Translations under genes and position numbers: made by a program | Part shown: in pieces, positions 34,547-42,962 of the stretch | Numbering within the stretch: the first letter of the stretch is position 1 | Layout: each line of letters starts with the position of its first letter | From: Planctomyces sp. | GTDB taxonomy: Bacteria > Planctomycetota > Planctomycetia > Planctomycetales > Planctomycetaceae | Reading direction: 5' to 3' | Assembly: GCA_005778115.1 (NCBI GenBank) | Contig: SXKJ01000420.1 | Location: 1-43,223 of the forward strand | DNA: 43,223 nt | The notes under the pieces: generated by a model | What the model was told of the DNA's origin: nothing | Databases searched by the model: none | What the model saw: the letters and a program-made list of their open reading frames with translations, nothing else

Positions 34547-36559
34547 ATGCGTCGGACAATTTTGGGTCTTAGTTTGAGTTTAGCACTGGCCATCGCGTTC
34601 GTCTCTTTTTCACGAGCCGAAGTGGCTCCGGAAGTGAAGACGCGATTGACGGAGGATCTGAAATACCTCGCGTCGGATGAACTCGAAGGTCGCGGAGTCG
34701 GGACGAATGGTCTCAACATGGCGGCTGATTTCGTTTCGAAGGCGTTTCGCGAAGCGGGGCTCGACATCACCAAGGCCGGCGGCGATCCATATCAAGAATT
34801 CTCGATGACGACCGGAGCGAAGCTCGGTTCGCCGAACTCACTGAAACTGGTCGGGCCAGAGGGCAAGACGATTGAACTGGCGATCGACAAGGATTTTCAG
34901 GTCGGCTCGTTTGGGGCCAGCGGGACATTCAATGCGGAAATCGTCTTCGGCGGATACGCGATCGACTCGAAGGAGGACAAGTTTCAAGAGCTGGAAGGGA
35001 TCGACGTCAAAGGGAAAGTCGTGATCGTGATTCGTAAGACGCCACGCCAGACGGACGCTCACGGCTCGTTCGCCGCCCAGCATGGCGGCACGTCGCGGTT
35101 CGCGGATTTGCGAGCAAAAGTCAGCAACGTCGCCGGCAAAGGGGCGGCCGCGATTCTGTTTGTGAATGATCCCTATTCCAGCCGCAAAGAAACGGACGCC
35201 GGCAAGCAGCGGATCAAAGATGTCGCCGAGCCGGTTGTTGATCTGGCGGCGGCGCTGCTCGCGGCTGATGCCGCCAACGAAGCGGCGGTGAAGGAAGCTC
35301 GCACGAAGTTGACCGAGGCGATCGACAAGGTGCGCAAGCAGCGCGAGGACGAGGCTAAGGCGAATCGCGATCAGCTCATGAAGTTCGGCTACGGCGGCTA
35401 CAACCAAGGCCAGCAGTTGCCGATCTTTCACATCACGCAAGCGGTCGCGGACGAGCTGTTGAAAGCCTCGCTGAAGAAATCGCTGACGGATCTGGAAGCC
35501 GAGATCGAGAAAGACCTCAAACCACGCAGTGCCGTGTTGCCCGGATGGAAGGCGGAAGGTCAGGCGTCGGTCGAACTCGTGAAGGCCGAGGTCAAGAACG
35601 TCGTCGGCGTGATTGAAGGGGAGGGGCCGCTCGCCGATGAAACGGTCGTGGTCGGCGCGCACTACGACCATGTCGGCTTCGGCGGAGCGAATTCGCTCTC
35701 TCCGAATGTCAAAGAGGTTCACAACGGAGCGGACGACAATGGCTCCGGGACCGTCACGCTGATCGAGTTGGCTCGGCGATTTGGAGCTCGCAAAGAGAAG
35801 CTTAAACGACGGCTTGTGTTCATTGCTTTCACCGCCGAAGAGCTGGGACTGATCGGCTCCGACAAGTACTGCAAGGAGCCGATTTATCCGCTCGACAAGA
35901 CGGTCGCGATGATCAATATGGATATGGTCGGACGGCTCAAGGAAAACAAGCTGATCATCTACGGCACCGGCACGTCGCCACACTGGAAGGCGGAACTGGA
36001 GAAGGTCAATGGCCCTCACAAATTCGAGATGATGCTCAAGCCGGAAGGCTTCGGCCCCAGCGATCAATCATCGTTCTACGCGAAGAAGATACCGGTGCTG
36101 CACTTCTTCACGGGGACGCATCCCGAATATCACCGGCCAGGCGACGATTGGAACCTCATCAACTACGACGGCATGGCCCGCATCGCCGACATGGTCGAGC
36201 AAGTGGTGCTCGACACCGTGCAGACGGAAGAAAAACCACAATACGTCGAAGTTAAAGGCCAAGCCAACCCGAACGCCGACACACGCGCCGGCAGCCGACC
36301 CTACTTCGGCTCGATCCCGGACTTCGGCAACGAGACTCCCGGCTATGCGCTCTCCGGCGTCGCCCCCGGCAGCCCGGCCGACCTTGGAGGACTTAAGGGA
36401 GGCGACGTGATCGTCGAATTCGCCAAGCAAAAAATCAGCGGCTTGGATGACTTCGACCTTGCCCTAAGAAAGTTCAAAGCGGGCGAAGAAGTCGAGATCA
36501 TCGTGCTCCGGAAGGGCGAACGAGTGACGGTGAAGGTCAAGCTGGGGCAGCCGAAGTAG
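34547..36559 (+). CDS. Secreted M28-family zinc aminopeptidase with PA and PDZ domains
   Basis: A 670-residue protein. The signal peptide is at residues 1-24 (GLSLSLALAIAFVSFSRAE). A protease-associated region (IDVKGKVVIVIRK, GKGAAAILFVNDP) is inserted before the catalytic part. Zinc ligands are visible in VVVGAHYDHVGFGG (His), HNGADDNGSGT (bridging Asp), FTAEELGLIGS (Glu-Glu), NMDMVGRL (Asp) and HPEYHRPGDDW (His). A C-terminal PDZ domain has GYALSGVAPGSPADLGGLKG and GDVIVEFAKQKISGLDDFDL. The start at 34547 follows GAAAGGA; a start at 34517 would precede the signal peptide. M28 peptidases remove N-terminal residues from peptides; export suggests a role in peptide scavenging. The gene looks intact. 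Confidence 0.93.
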   Translation: MRRTILGLSLSLALAIAFVSFSRAEVAPEVKTRLTEDLKYLASDELEGRGVGTNGLNMAADFVSKAFREAGLDITKAGGDPYQEFSMTTGAKLGSPNSLKLVGPEGKTIELAIDKDFQVGSFGASGTFNAEIVFGGYAIDSKEDKFQELEGIDVKGKVVIVIRKTPRQTDAHGSFAAQHGGTSRFADLRAKVSNVAGKGAAAILFVNDPYSSRKETDAGKQRIKDVAEPVVDLAAALLAADAANEAAVKEARTKLTEAIDKVRKQREDEAKANRDQLMKFGYGGYNQGQQLPIFHITQAVADELLKASLKKSLTDLEAEIEKDLKPRSAVLPGWKAEGQASVELVKAEVKNVVGVIEGEGPLADETVVVGAHYDHVGFGGANSLSPNVKEVHNGADDNGSGTVTLIELARRFGARKEKLKRRLVFIAFTAEELGLIGSDKYCKEPIYPLDKTVAMINMDMVGRLKENKLIIYGTGTSPHWKAELEKVNGPHKFEMMLKPEGFGPSDQSSFYAKKIPVLHFFTGTHPEYHRPGDDWNLINYDGMARIADMVEQVVLDTVQTEEKPQYVEVKGQANPNADTRAGSRPYFGSIPDFGNETPGYALSGVAPGSPADLGGLKGGDVIVEFAKQKISGLDDFDLALRKFKAGEEVEIIVLRKGERVTVKVKLGQPK

Positions 36560-36578
36560 CCAAGCCACGCAGTGATTC

Positions 36579-36721
36579 GGGCTTGTTGAATTTCTCCGCC
36601 ACTTGGGCTTGTCCCAGTGGTTCCCGCGCTTCTGCACTACATAAAACCCCGAAAAAGTTGGTAGTACAGAAGCGCGGGGACCACCGGGATGAACCCGGTG
36701 GCGGAGAAATTCAACAAGCCC
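36579..36721. repeat. Long palindromic element between convergent genes
   Basis: Perfect 24-base outer arms (36579-36602 and 36698-36721) starting GGGCTTGTTGAATTTCTCCG, with further inner arms including CGCGCTTCTG with CAGAAGCGCG, around an A-rich centre. It spans nearly the whole space between the M28 stop and the facing gene stop and could act as a two-way terminator. Arms are unrelated to families I to III. Confidence 0.88.
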
Positions 36722-36727
36722 ATTCGG

Positions 36728-38371
36728 CTACGGTGTCAGCACGATTCGCTGATTGGCCGCAACATCTTTCTTTGTCAGCTTCCCTTTGCCGTGCGGGAAT
36801 TCGATCTCCAGATCGACCCGCTCGGCCTTGCCGAGGCCAAAGTGAGCGATTGCTTCCTGGCCGGAGCAATAGCCGTAGCCGATGCTGATCTCTCGCGAGG
36901 CAATGCGCGACCCGGCGTTCGACTGGCCTGACGGATAGACATGAATCTTGGTGCCAATGCCCATGCGATTGACCCCGGCTTTGCCTTCGATGCTCACCTG
37001 CAACCAGTTGCCGCCGGGAGTCTCGTTGCGAAGCAGCAGCGAGCGCGATTCGATCCACCAGTTGGGCAAGAACATGTCGAGCTTGCCGTCATGGTCGAAG
37101 TCGCTGGTTGCGCAGGGGGCCATATAGATGATCTTTTTTACCTCCAGAATCTTCGTGAACAACTTGCCGGAACTGCGCTGCTTGCGATCCTCCTCATCGG
37201 GGAAGTCGTTGATCGCCCAAACCTCTTCTTTGAATCGAGGCAGGCCGTCGCTCACGCCAAGGTTTTTGTAGATCAACGGATGCGGCTGCCCGTCTTTGAA
37301 TTTGACGATGCTCACAAGGATGTCCGGCCAGCCGTCGTTATCAAAATCTTGAAGCTCGACGTGCGGAGCCTTCATCAACAGCGGTCCCAGGCCGGCCGCT
37401 TCCGTGATGTCTTCAAAGGATGCCTCGCCATTTTTAACGCCGCGATTCAGATAGAGCCGAATCGGGATCGGCGTGATCCACGGTAGCTTGAAGTGATGGC
37501 CGATGACGATGTCGGGCAGGCCGTCCCGATTCACGTCCACGACGCACGCGCCGGCGGGAGTGTCCTCGCCTTTCGCGTTTGCCCATCGCAAGACGTCGGT
37601 GACGCCGGTCGCCTCGCGAAACTTTCCTTTTTGGTCGTTCAAGTACAGCCGATGCTCCCCCGCGCCGCTGGTGAGAAAAATGTCGGGCCAAGTGTCGCCG
37701 TTCATGTCGGCCGCCAGACAACATAAGCCGCCGAAGCCCAGCGGCAGTCCGACCTTCTCCGAAACATTCTCAAACCGATGCCCACCCAGATTGCGATACA
37801 GCACCGGGCCAACCTTCACCTTCGGCGAGTAGTATTGCTCGCACGTCAGCAGATCGAGCAGTCCGTCGCCGTCGTAATCGAGCGCCGAGACGCCGCGTCC
37901 TTCATAAAGGGGAGGGCAGGTGCCGCTCTCTTTTGAGATGTCCGTGAACCGCCCGCCACCGTCATTGCGGAAGAAATAATTCGGAACCTGAAAGAGCGGA
38001 TCCCCTTTCTTTGAGCCGTGAGAGCAGACGGAGACATACAAGTCCAACCGCCCACTGTTGGTGAAGTCGGCGAACAACGCACCGCTCCCCATTCCGGTCG
38101 TCTGCAGATGCTCCTGCGAATCGAGCCGAAATTTTCCCTTCTCATTTTTCAGGAGCATCCCAGGCTTCGACCCGGCGTTGTGAAACGTCGCGATGAAGAG
38201 ATCTGCCCAGCCATCACCATCGACATCGCCCCAAGCCGCGCCGTGACCGCGAATCGCTTCCGCGTGTGGAAAGATTCCAGATTGCTCGCCGACATCGCGG
38301 AACACAAACGGATCAGCGCCGAACACCGACACGGACATGCCGACAATCAACGCCGACAAAAGCATTCGCAT
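36728..38371 (-). CDS. Secreted CRTAC1-type protein with VCBS/FG-GAP repeats and ASPIC/UnbV domain
   Basis: A 547-residue exported protein with a short signal peptide (LLSALIVGMSVSVFGA). Repeated calcium-binding blades have the form DVDGDGWADLFIA, DYDGDGLLDLLTC, DMNGDTWPDIFLT, DVNRDGLPDIVIG, DFDNDGWPDILVS and DFDHDGKLDMFLP, an integrin-like seven-blade propeller. The C-terminal ASPIC/UnbV region is GVNRMGIGTKIHVYPSG with REISIGYGYCSGQEAIAHFG and LGKAERVDLEIEFPHG. Such proteins are abundant in planctomycetes and probably bind extracellular ligands; no enzyme activity is established. The start at 38371 gives a signal peptide directly. Length is usual. Confidence 0.92.
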   Translation of the reverse strand: MRMLLSALIVGMSVSVFGADPFVFRDVGEQSGIFPHAEAIRGHGAAWGDVDGDGWADLFIATFHNAGSKPGMLLKNEKGKFRLDSQEHLQTTGMGSGALFADFTNSGRLDLYVSVCSHGSKKGDPLFQVPNYFFRNDGGGRFTDISKESGTCPPLYEGRGVSALDYDGDGLLDLLTCEQYYSPKVKVGPVLYRNLGGHRFENVSEKVGLPLGFGGLCCLAADMNGDTWPDIFLTSGAGEHRLYLNDQKGKFREATGVTDVLRWANAKGEDTPAGACVVDVNRDGLPDIVIGHHFKLPWITPIPIRLYLNRGVKNGEASFEDITEAAGLGPLLMKAPHVELQDFDNDGWPDILVSIVKFKDGQPHPLIYKNLGVSDGLPRFKEEVWAINDFPDEEDRKQRSSGKLFTKILEVKKIIYMAPCATSDFDHDGKLDMFLPNWWIESRSLLLRNETPGGNWLQVSIEGKAGVNRMGIGTKIHVYPSGQSNAGSRIASREISIGYGYCSGQEAIAHFGLGKAERVDLEIEFPHGKGKLTKKDVAANQRIVLTP

Positions 38372-38407
38372 AGCAGTTCTCCTCGTTTGTTTGTCCAGAA
38401 CCCTTCG

Positions 38408-38478
38408 GGCGCGCGGGGCGGCGTCCGCCCCCCGGTGGTTCGCTACCCAACCGGGGGGCTGACGCCACCCCGCTCGCC
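38408..38478. repeat. Palindromic element, family I
   Basis: Arms of 28 bases (38408-38435 and 38451-38478) with a 15-base loop; the right arm contains CTGACGCCACCCCGCTCGCC. It lies between the stop of the first propeller-like gene and the CRTAC1-type gene start. Confidence 0.88.
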
Positions 38479-38490
38479 TGTTTCAGTCAG

Positions 38491-39900
38491 CTACGGCATT
38501 CGTTCCGATTCGGGAATGTGGATCACAGTCAGAGCGCAACAGTCCCAGACTTTGCTGTTGCGGCTGACATTCCAGGTGAAGTAGAGCGTGCTGCCGTCCG
38601 CGGAAAGCGCCGAGCTATACGTTCCCTTGAGCGTGCAACCGTATTTGTCCTCGTACAACGGATTCAGGAAGGCGATCACCTTGCGGCGTTTCGTGCGGAC
38701 GTCGAACTGCACGATCGGAGTTCCATCGAGTTCGCTGCCACCATGTGCTCCGGGGGTGTAATAGAGGTAGCGGCCTGTCGGGTCGGCATCCAATGAGGCG
38801 ACCATTCGCGGAGTCTCGCCGATGCAAGCAGGACTGAGTTCCTGGATCTCCTCCGTCTTTGTGTTCAAGGACCAGAGCGATTCGGTTCGCGTCGCTTTGT
38901 TGATCGACGCGGAGTAGACGAAGCCTTGCGGGGTCTCGTTGGTCGAGGCTCCCTCGAACGCGGTGGGGCCGGCGATCTTGCTGGGCGGTGCTGCTTGCTT
39001 CGGGTCGAAGCGAACGAGCGCGGCTTCGTCGCCGAGTCCCTGCACGAAATACGTCCGGCCGGTTGACTGGGCGAGGATCGGCCACGGCCAACAATCTCGC
39101 TTGGGGCCGGAGTACATCAACTTCTGTGACTTCAGATCGTAAGCGAAGAATAGTTCATCGTTCGGCCCTCGGTTCTTGCCGATCGGACTGAGACTGCCTG
39201 CTCTGGTCCCTCCGTAGAAGATCATCCGCTGCGGATCGAGCACGCTGGTTTGGATTCCGTGCTTCGGGACCGCGCCGCGAACAACGATCTCCGCCTTTCC
39301 CGTTTGTGGGTGCAGACGAATGATCCAATCCCCTTGGTAATGGAATTCGTCGGTGGCTCCGTTCCCACCGCGATACGTCGCGAAATACAGCCAGCCGTCG
39401 CTGCCGAGATCAATCCGGCTGTGAATCTTGCCTGGCGTGTAATGACCCTCCGGCAGATTGAGCAGCTTCTTCAAATCCACGAGCTGCCGCAGCGTCTTCG
39501 TTTGCGGGTCGTACTCAAACACGAATGCGTTACCGCTGCGATCGGTCGAGCGTTTCTCTCCCAGAGAATGATGATCGCCGATCGAGGCGTAGTATTTTCC
39601 GTTGACGACCAAACTGTCTCCCCAATTGGACCACGGATTTCCGAGATAGTCCTGTCCGGGATAGAACAAGAAATCAACGGTTGGTGCAGCGGTCGCCACG
39701 GAAACTCCGGGCTGAAGTTTCCAACGCGATTTCAGAAACTCATCCGACTTATCGGTGACGACGCGTTGGCCGTCCGGCAGCGTCGGAGGAAAGACGAGTT
39801 CCGCGTCCGCTGTTTTCTTCTGTGCTTGAGCCGACGACAGGCCAGCCAATAAACAGACAACAACAAGCCCACCTCGCATCCAGCACACAGAACTTCGCAT
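38491..39900 (-). CDS. Secreted propeller-like protein of unknown function (paralogue A)
   Basis: A 469-residue exported protein. The start at 39900 follows GAGGAAACGG and gives a signal peptide (GGLVVVCLLAGLSSAQA). Repeated short strands with WSNWGDSLVVNGKYYASIGD, GHYTPGKIHSRIDLGSDGWL, FHYQGDWIIRLHPQTGK and GRYLYYTPGAHGG suggest a beta-propeller of the kind that reports or binds small molecules. It ends with WDCCALTVIHIPESERMP, shared almost exactly with the next gene upstream on the strand. No catalytic motif was recognised and no name is justified. The pair is a tandem duplication separated by a palindromic element. Confidence 0.8.
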   Translation of the reverse strand: MRSSVCWMRGGLVVVCLLAGLSSAQAQKKTADAELVFPPTLPDGQRVVTDKSDEFLKSRWKLQPGVSVATAAPTVDFLFYPGQDYLGNPWSNWGDSLVVNGKYYASIGDHHSLGEKRSTDRSGNAFVFEYDPQTKTLRQLVDLKKLLNLPEGHYTPGKIHSRIDLGSDGWLYFATYRGGNGATDEFHYQGDWIIRLHPQTGKAEIVVRGAVPKHGIQTSVLDPQRMIFYGGTRAGSLSPIGKNRGPNDELFFAYDLKSQKLMYSGPKRDCWPWPILAQSTGRTYFVQGLGDEAALVRFDPKQAAPPSKIAGPTAFEGASTNETPQGFVYSASINKATRTESLWSLNTKTEEIQELSPACIGETPRMVASLDADPTGRYLYYTPGAHGGSELDGTPIVQFDVRTKRRKVIAFLNPLYEDKYGCTLKGTYSSALSADGSTLYFTWNVSRNSKVWDCCALTVIHIPESERMP

Positions 39901-39984
39901 CACCCGTTTCCTCGTTTTTGACCGGCTGTAGGCTGTGGGCCGAAAGCTGATGGCTGTTATCACACTTTGTCCTGAACCATTTTT

Positions 39985-40067
39985 GGCGAGCGGGGCGGCG
40001 TCAGCCCCCCGGTTCTTCGGTCAGGCTACCGACATACCACCGGGGGGCTGACGCTACCCCGCTCGCC
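39985..40067. repeat. Palindromic element, family I, with extended flanks
   Basis: Arms of 28 bases (39985-40012 and 40040-40067) with one difference. Outside them CCTGAACCA (39971-39979) and TGGTTCAGG (40068-40076) extend the inverted repeat, so this copy may show the full element. It separates the two propeller-like paralogues. Confidence 0.9.
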
Positions 40068-40079
40068 TGGTTCAGGTCA

Positions 40080-41492
40080 TCACGGTCTTCGTTCCGACTC
40101 CGGAATGTGAATCACCGTCAAAGCGCAACAATCCCAACCTTTGCCGCCTCGTGTCGCGTTCCAGTTGACGTACAGCTTGCTCCCATCGGGATCGACGGCC
40201 GAGCTGAATGTGCCGACCAGCGTGATGCCGTACTTCTCTTGGTAGAACGGATGCAGGAAGGCGATCACCTTTCGAGTCTTAGTCTTCACATCGAATTGCA
40301 CGACCGCACTGCCGTCTCGCTCGCTGCCGCCGTGAGCTCCGGGGATGTAGTAGAGATATCGCCCCGTCGGATCGGCATCGATCGTCGTGATGTAGTTCAT
40401 CGAGCCGACCTGCGCGGGGCCAAGCTCGGTGGCTTTCTCGGTCTTCGTGTCGAACGCGAACAGCAACGACTCACCTGTGCGGCCCCCCTTCGAGACTGTG
40501 TAGACGATGCCCTGTGGCGTCTCTTGAGTGGCTGCTCTCATGCCGATTTCCGTGTCGATCGGCATCGGCGGGCTGGGCTGGTCGGGATCGAAACGGACCA
40601 ACCGACCGACTCCGTCTTCCTTGCCGGGCGTGTAATAAATTTTCCCCGTGGACTTGGCGAAGATCATGTATCGAGCCGGCCCGTCCGGCCCATCGAAGAT
40701 CACTTTCTTCTTGTTGACGTCGAAAGCGAAGAACCGCACCGCACTACCGTCCGATTTCTCTCCGGCCGCAGTGCCGCCATAGAAGAGTTTCCGCTTCGGA
40801 TCGAGCACGCTGTTGGGGATGCAATGCTTCGGCACAGGCCCGCAGGCGAGCACTTCGGTTTTGCCAGACTCCGGATGGACGCGGATGATCCAGTCCCCTT
40901 GATAGTGGAACTTGTCGACCGTCACCGTCGTCGAACCGCGATGCGTCGAGAAATACAGCCAGCCTTCGTCGTCCATGTCCAGTCGCCCGTGAATCTTCGC
41001 CGGCACATAGTGCCCTTCGGGCATGTTGAGAATCTTGCGAACGTCAGCCAATTCGCGAAACGATTTCTGCTGCGGGTCGTATTCAAACACGAAGGCGTTG
41101 CCGATCAGGTTCGGATCCCCCTTCGACGACAACTGCGAGTAATGATCGCCGATCGAAGCGTAATACTTGCCGTTGATCGCCAGGCTGTCCCCCCAATTCG
41201 ACCACGGCTTCCCCTCGTAGTCCTGCCGAGGGAAGTAGAGGACATCGACCGTCGGCGGCGTCTTGGCAATCGCGATCTCCTTGCCAATCGTCTCGCTCGG
41301 CTTGAGAAACGCCTCGCTCTTGTCCGTGACGACTCGTTCGCCATTGGGCAACGTCGGCGGGAACTTGAGTGGCGGCGGAGATTCCTTCTTCGCGGCCGGT
41401 TTCTTCGCCGCCGTCTTTTGAGCGTGCGAGGTGGAAGTCTCCACGCAGAAAATCGTCAACGCACACCCCAGAACCCACCATCGCTGAACCAT
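40080..41492 (-). CDS. Secreted propeller-like protein of unknown function (paralogue B)
   Basis: A 470-residue paralogue of the downstream gene with the same motif order: WSNWGDSLAINGKYYASIGD, GHYVPAKIHGRLDMDDEGWL, FHYQGDWIIRVHPESGKTEV, GRYLYYIPGAHGGSERDGSA and the ending WDCCALTVIHIPESERRP. The start at 41492 follows TTAGGAG and gives a signal peptide (WVLGCALTIFCVETSTSHAQ). A Lys- and Ala-rich stretch (KTAAKKPAAKKE) follows the signal and is absent from paralogue A. Function unknown; secretion and fold suggest an extracytoplasmic role. Confidence 0.8.
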   Translation of the reverse strand: MVQRWWVLGCALTIFCVETSTSHAQKTAAKKPAAKKESPPPLKFPPTLPNGERVVTDKSEAFLKPSETIGKEIAIAKTPPTVDVLYFPRQDYEGKPWSNWGDSLAINGKYYASIGDHYSQLSSKGDPNLIGNAFVFEYDPQQKSFRELADVRKILNMPEGHYVPAKIHGRLDMDDEGWLYFSTHRGSTTVTVDKFHYQGDWIIRVHPESGKTEVLACGPVPKHCIPNSVLDPKRKLFYGGTAAGEKSDGSAVRFFAFDVNKKKVIFDGPDGPARYMIFAKSTGKIYYTPGKEDGVGRLVRFDPDQPSPPMPIDTEIGMRAATQETPQGIVYTVSKGGRTGESLLFAFDTKTEKATELGPAQVGSMNYITTIDADPTGRYLYYIPGAHGGSERDGSAVVQFDVKTKTRKVIAFLHPFYQEKYGITLVGTFSSAVDPDGSKLYVNWNATRGGKGWDCCALTVIHIPESERRP

Positions 41493-41798
41493 GACGCGTG
41501 CTCCTAAGTTCGACAGAAAGCGAAGAAGTGGTCCCAAAGTCCCGATCGGACGTAGCCGCGTTCAGTAGAACGCGGGATATCTCGGCATTCATCCACACTC
41601 TGGCGAATGAGGCTAAAGTTTTGAAGCCTCGTCAAAGGCAGTCATTCCATGTTTCGATCGAATCGTTTGCACGCTGCTCTGAAGTAATTGTGACTCATAA
41701 CCGAGCGAGTAGCGTTGATGGATCGAGAAGGCGAGAATGTACGCGTCACCGGCGGCGCGATGACCACAGATGAGTAATGGTAGAATCGGCGGACTACG
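41493..41798. other. Gap without a recognisable gene
   Basis: A minus-strand frame of 88 codons (41613-41879) is open but resembles no family known to me, and it overlaps the likely N-terminal part of the HNH gene. No long inverted repeat or RNA gene was recognised. Confidence 0.4.
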
Positions 41799-42607
41799 AT
41801 GGAAGACGGTTACGTTCTGCATACTGATCCAGCCTGGCTCGGATATCCGCAATCCATCACAGAGGGGGACGTATTGCATTCATGCGGGGGCCGCATGGGG
41901 CATTGGCGAGATTCCGTGGCGGTGAACTACTCGTTTTCATGATCGCCGGAGTGAATCCTCACGAAATCGCTGGAGTAGCAACATTTGTCCGCAACCACGT
42001 AACGACGTTGGGCGATGCTTGGGGCGAATATGGCGACTTACTTGGTGCTGGTTCGTTCGAGGATTTTCTAGCAATCACTCCAATCGAGAATCCCAATTCG
42101 AATAGTTCAACCGCAGTACTGGAAGCGGAACACTTCCGCGTGATTGATCCCAGTATTCGCGTTGTTGACTCAGGCATCACGGACAAGTTTGGCGCGACGC
42201 GAGGCTGGTATCTCGAGGCCGAGGAAACAGATCGTCTGCTTGATCGGCTGGGGGAAGCGTACCCCGAACCAGAGGACGCTGGCTTTGGGGAAGGCGATCG
42301 GGTTCTGAGGCGTCACTGCCGACTTGAACGCAACAGCACCGTAGTTGAATTGGCGAAACGCCGTTGGTTGGAGCGCGATCCGGAATTGGCCTGCGAGGTC
42401 TGCGGCTTCAGCTTCGTCCGGCGATATGGTCCCATTGGGGTTGGCTTTATCGAAGCCCACCATCGGACAGCTCTCAAGGAATTGGAACAAGGGGCAATTC
42501 GATTCACGCGAGAGGCAGACCTAGCGCCTGTTTGTGGGAATTGTCATCGAATGTTGCACACGGACGGAGGTCGTGCGATAGGAGAGCTAACGGCCCTCCT
42601 TCGTTAG
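41799..42607 (+). pseudogene. HNH endonuclease with a frameshift near its N-terminus
   Basis: The C-terminal part carries a zinc-finger HNH (McrA-like) nuclease: LACEVCGFSFVRRYG, then FIEAHHRTAL, LAPVCGNCHRMLH, with the paired CxxC motifs and the His-His catalytic pair. The main open frame starts at 41882, but its first codons (MRGPHGALAR) look random. The phase starting at ATG 41799 reads MEDGYVLHTDPAWLGYPQSI and continues to about 41905, after which the good reading (RFRGGELLVFMIAGVNPHEI) is in the other phase. Joined, they resemble the N-terminal domain seen in this HNH group. The break is a one-base slip, either mutation or error. A role in restriction of foreign DNA is the family expectation. 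Confidence 0.7.
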
Positions 42608-42727
42608 CAAGCAGCTGACGTGCAAGGTGGCCGTGCTCAGGGACCAACCGGGCACTTCAACTCCCCGCCTCGAATACAACATTTGACCTCGTCCGATCTC
42701 AGACAAAAGCGCCTCGAACAAGTTCAA

Positions 42728-42893
42728 CTACGGACGACGCACTCGCGCGACGAAGTAGGGTTGGCCGTCGAGGTTGGACGGAAAGCGGCGGCCACCGTCG
42801 CTCGTCAGCACTTCGACGAAGTACTGAAAGTCGTCACGCGACAGGATGTCTTTGCTCGACACGGTGCCTTGAAACGATCCGTCCGCCGAGTTC
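42728..42893 (-). pseudogene. C-terminal gene fragment of unknown family
   Basis: The frame reads SADGSFQGTVSSKDILSRDD then FQYFVEVLTSDGGRRFP and QPYFVARVRRP before a stop, which looks like a beta-sandwich C-terminal end of a secreted protein. The sense-like part begins exactly at the edge of the palindromic element at 42894, so the rest of the gene appears to have been cut away there. I do not recognise the parent family. Confidence 0.45.
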
Positions 42894-42962
42894 CGTAGGT
42901 TGGGACTCCGTCCCGACTTTGCGGTTCGTTTCGGAGCGGTCGGGACGGAGTCCCAACCTACG
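42894..42962. repeat. Palindromic element adjoining the RAYT gene
   Basis: Perfect 24-base arms (42894-42917 and 42939-42962) with CGTAGGTTGGGACTCCGTCC at the outer end and a 21-base spacer. The TAG stop of the RAYT gene lies inside the right arm. Placement next to a RAYT gene is what is known for REP elements and their transposases. Confidence 0.9.

Noticed and set aside
34838-36067. 409-codon minus-strand open frame
   Set aside because: Antisense to the M28 peptidase catalytic region; composition is that of a complement frame.
40107-41507. 466-codon plus-strand open frame
   Set aside because: Antisense to the propeller-like paralogue B with Arg/His-rich composition; a shadow of that gene.
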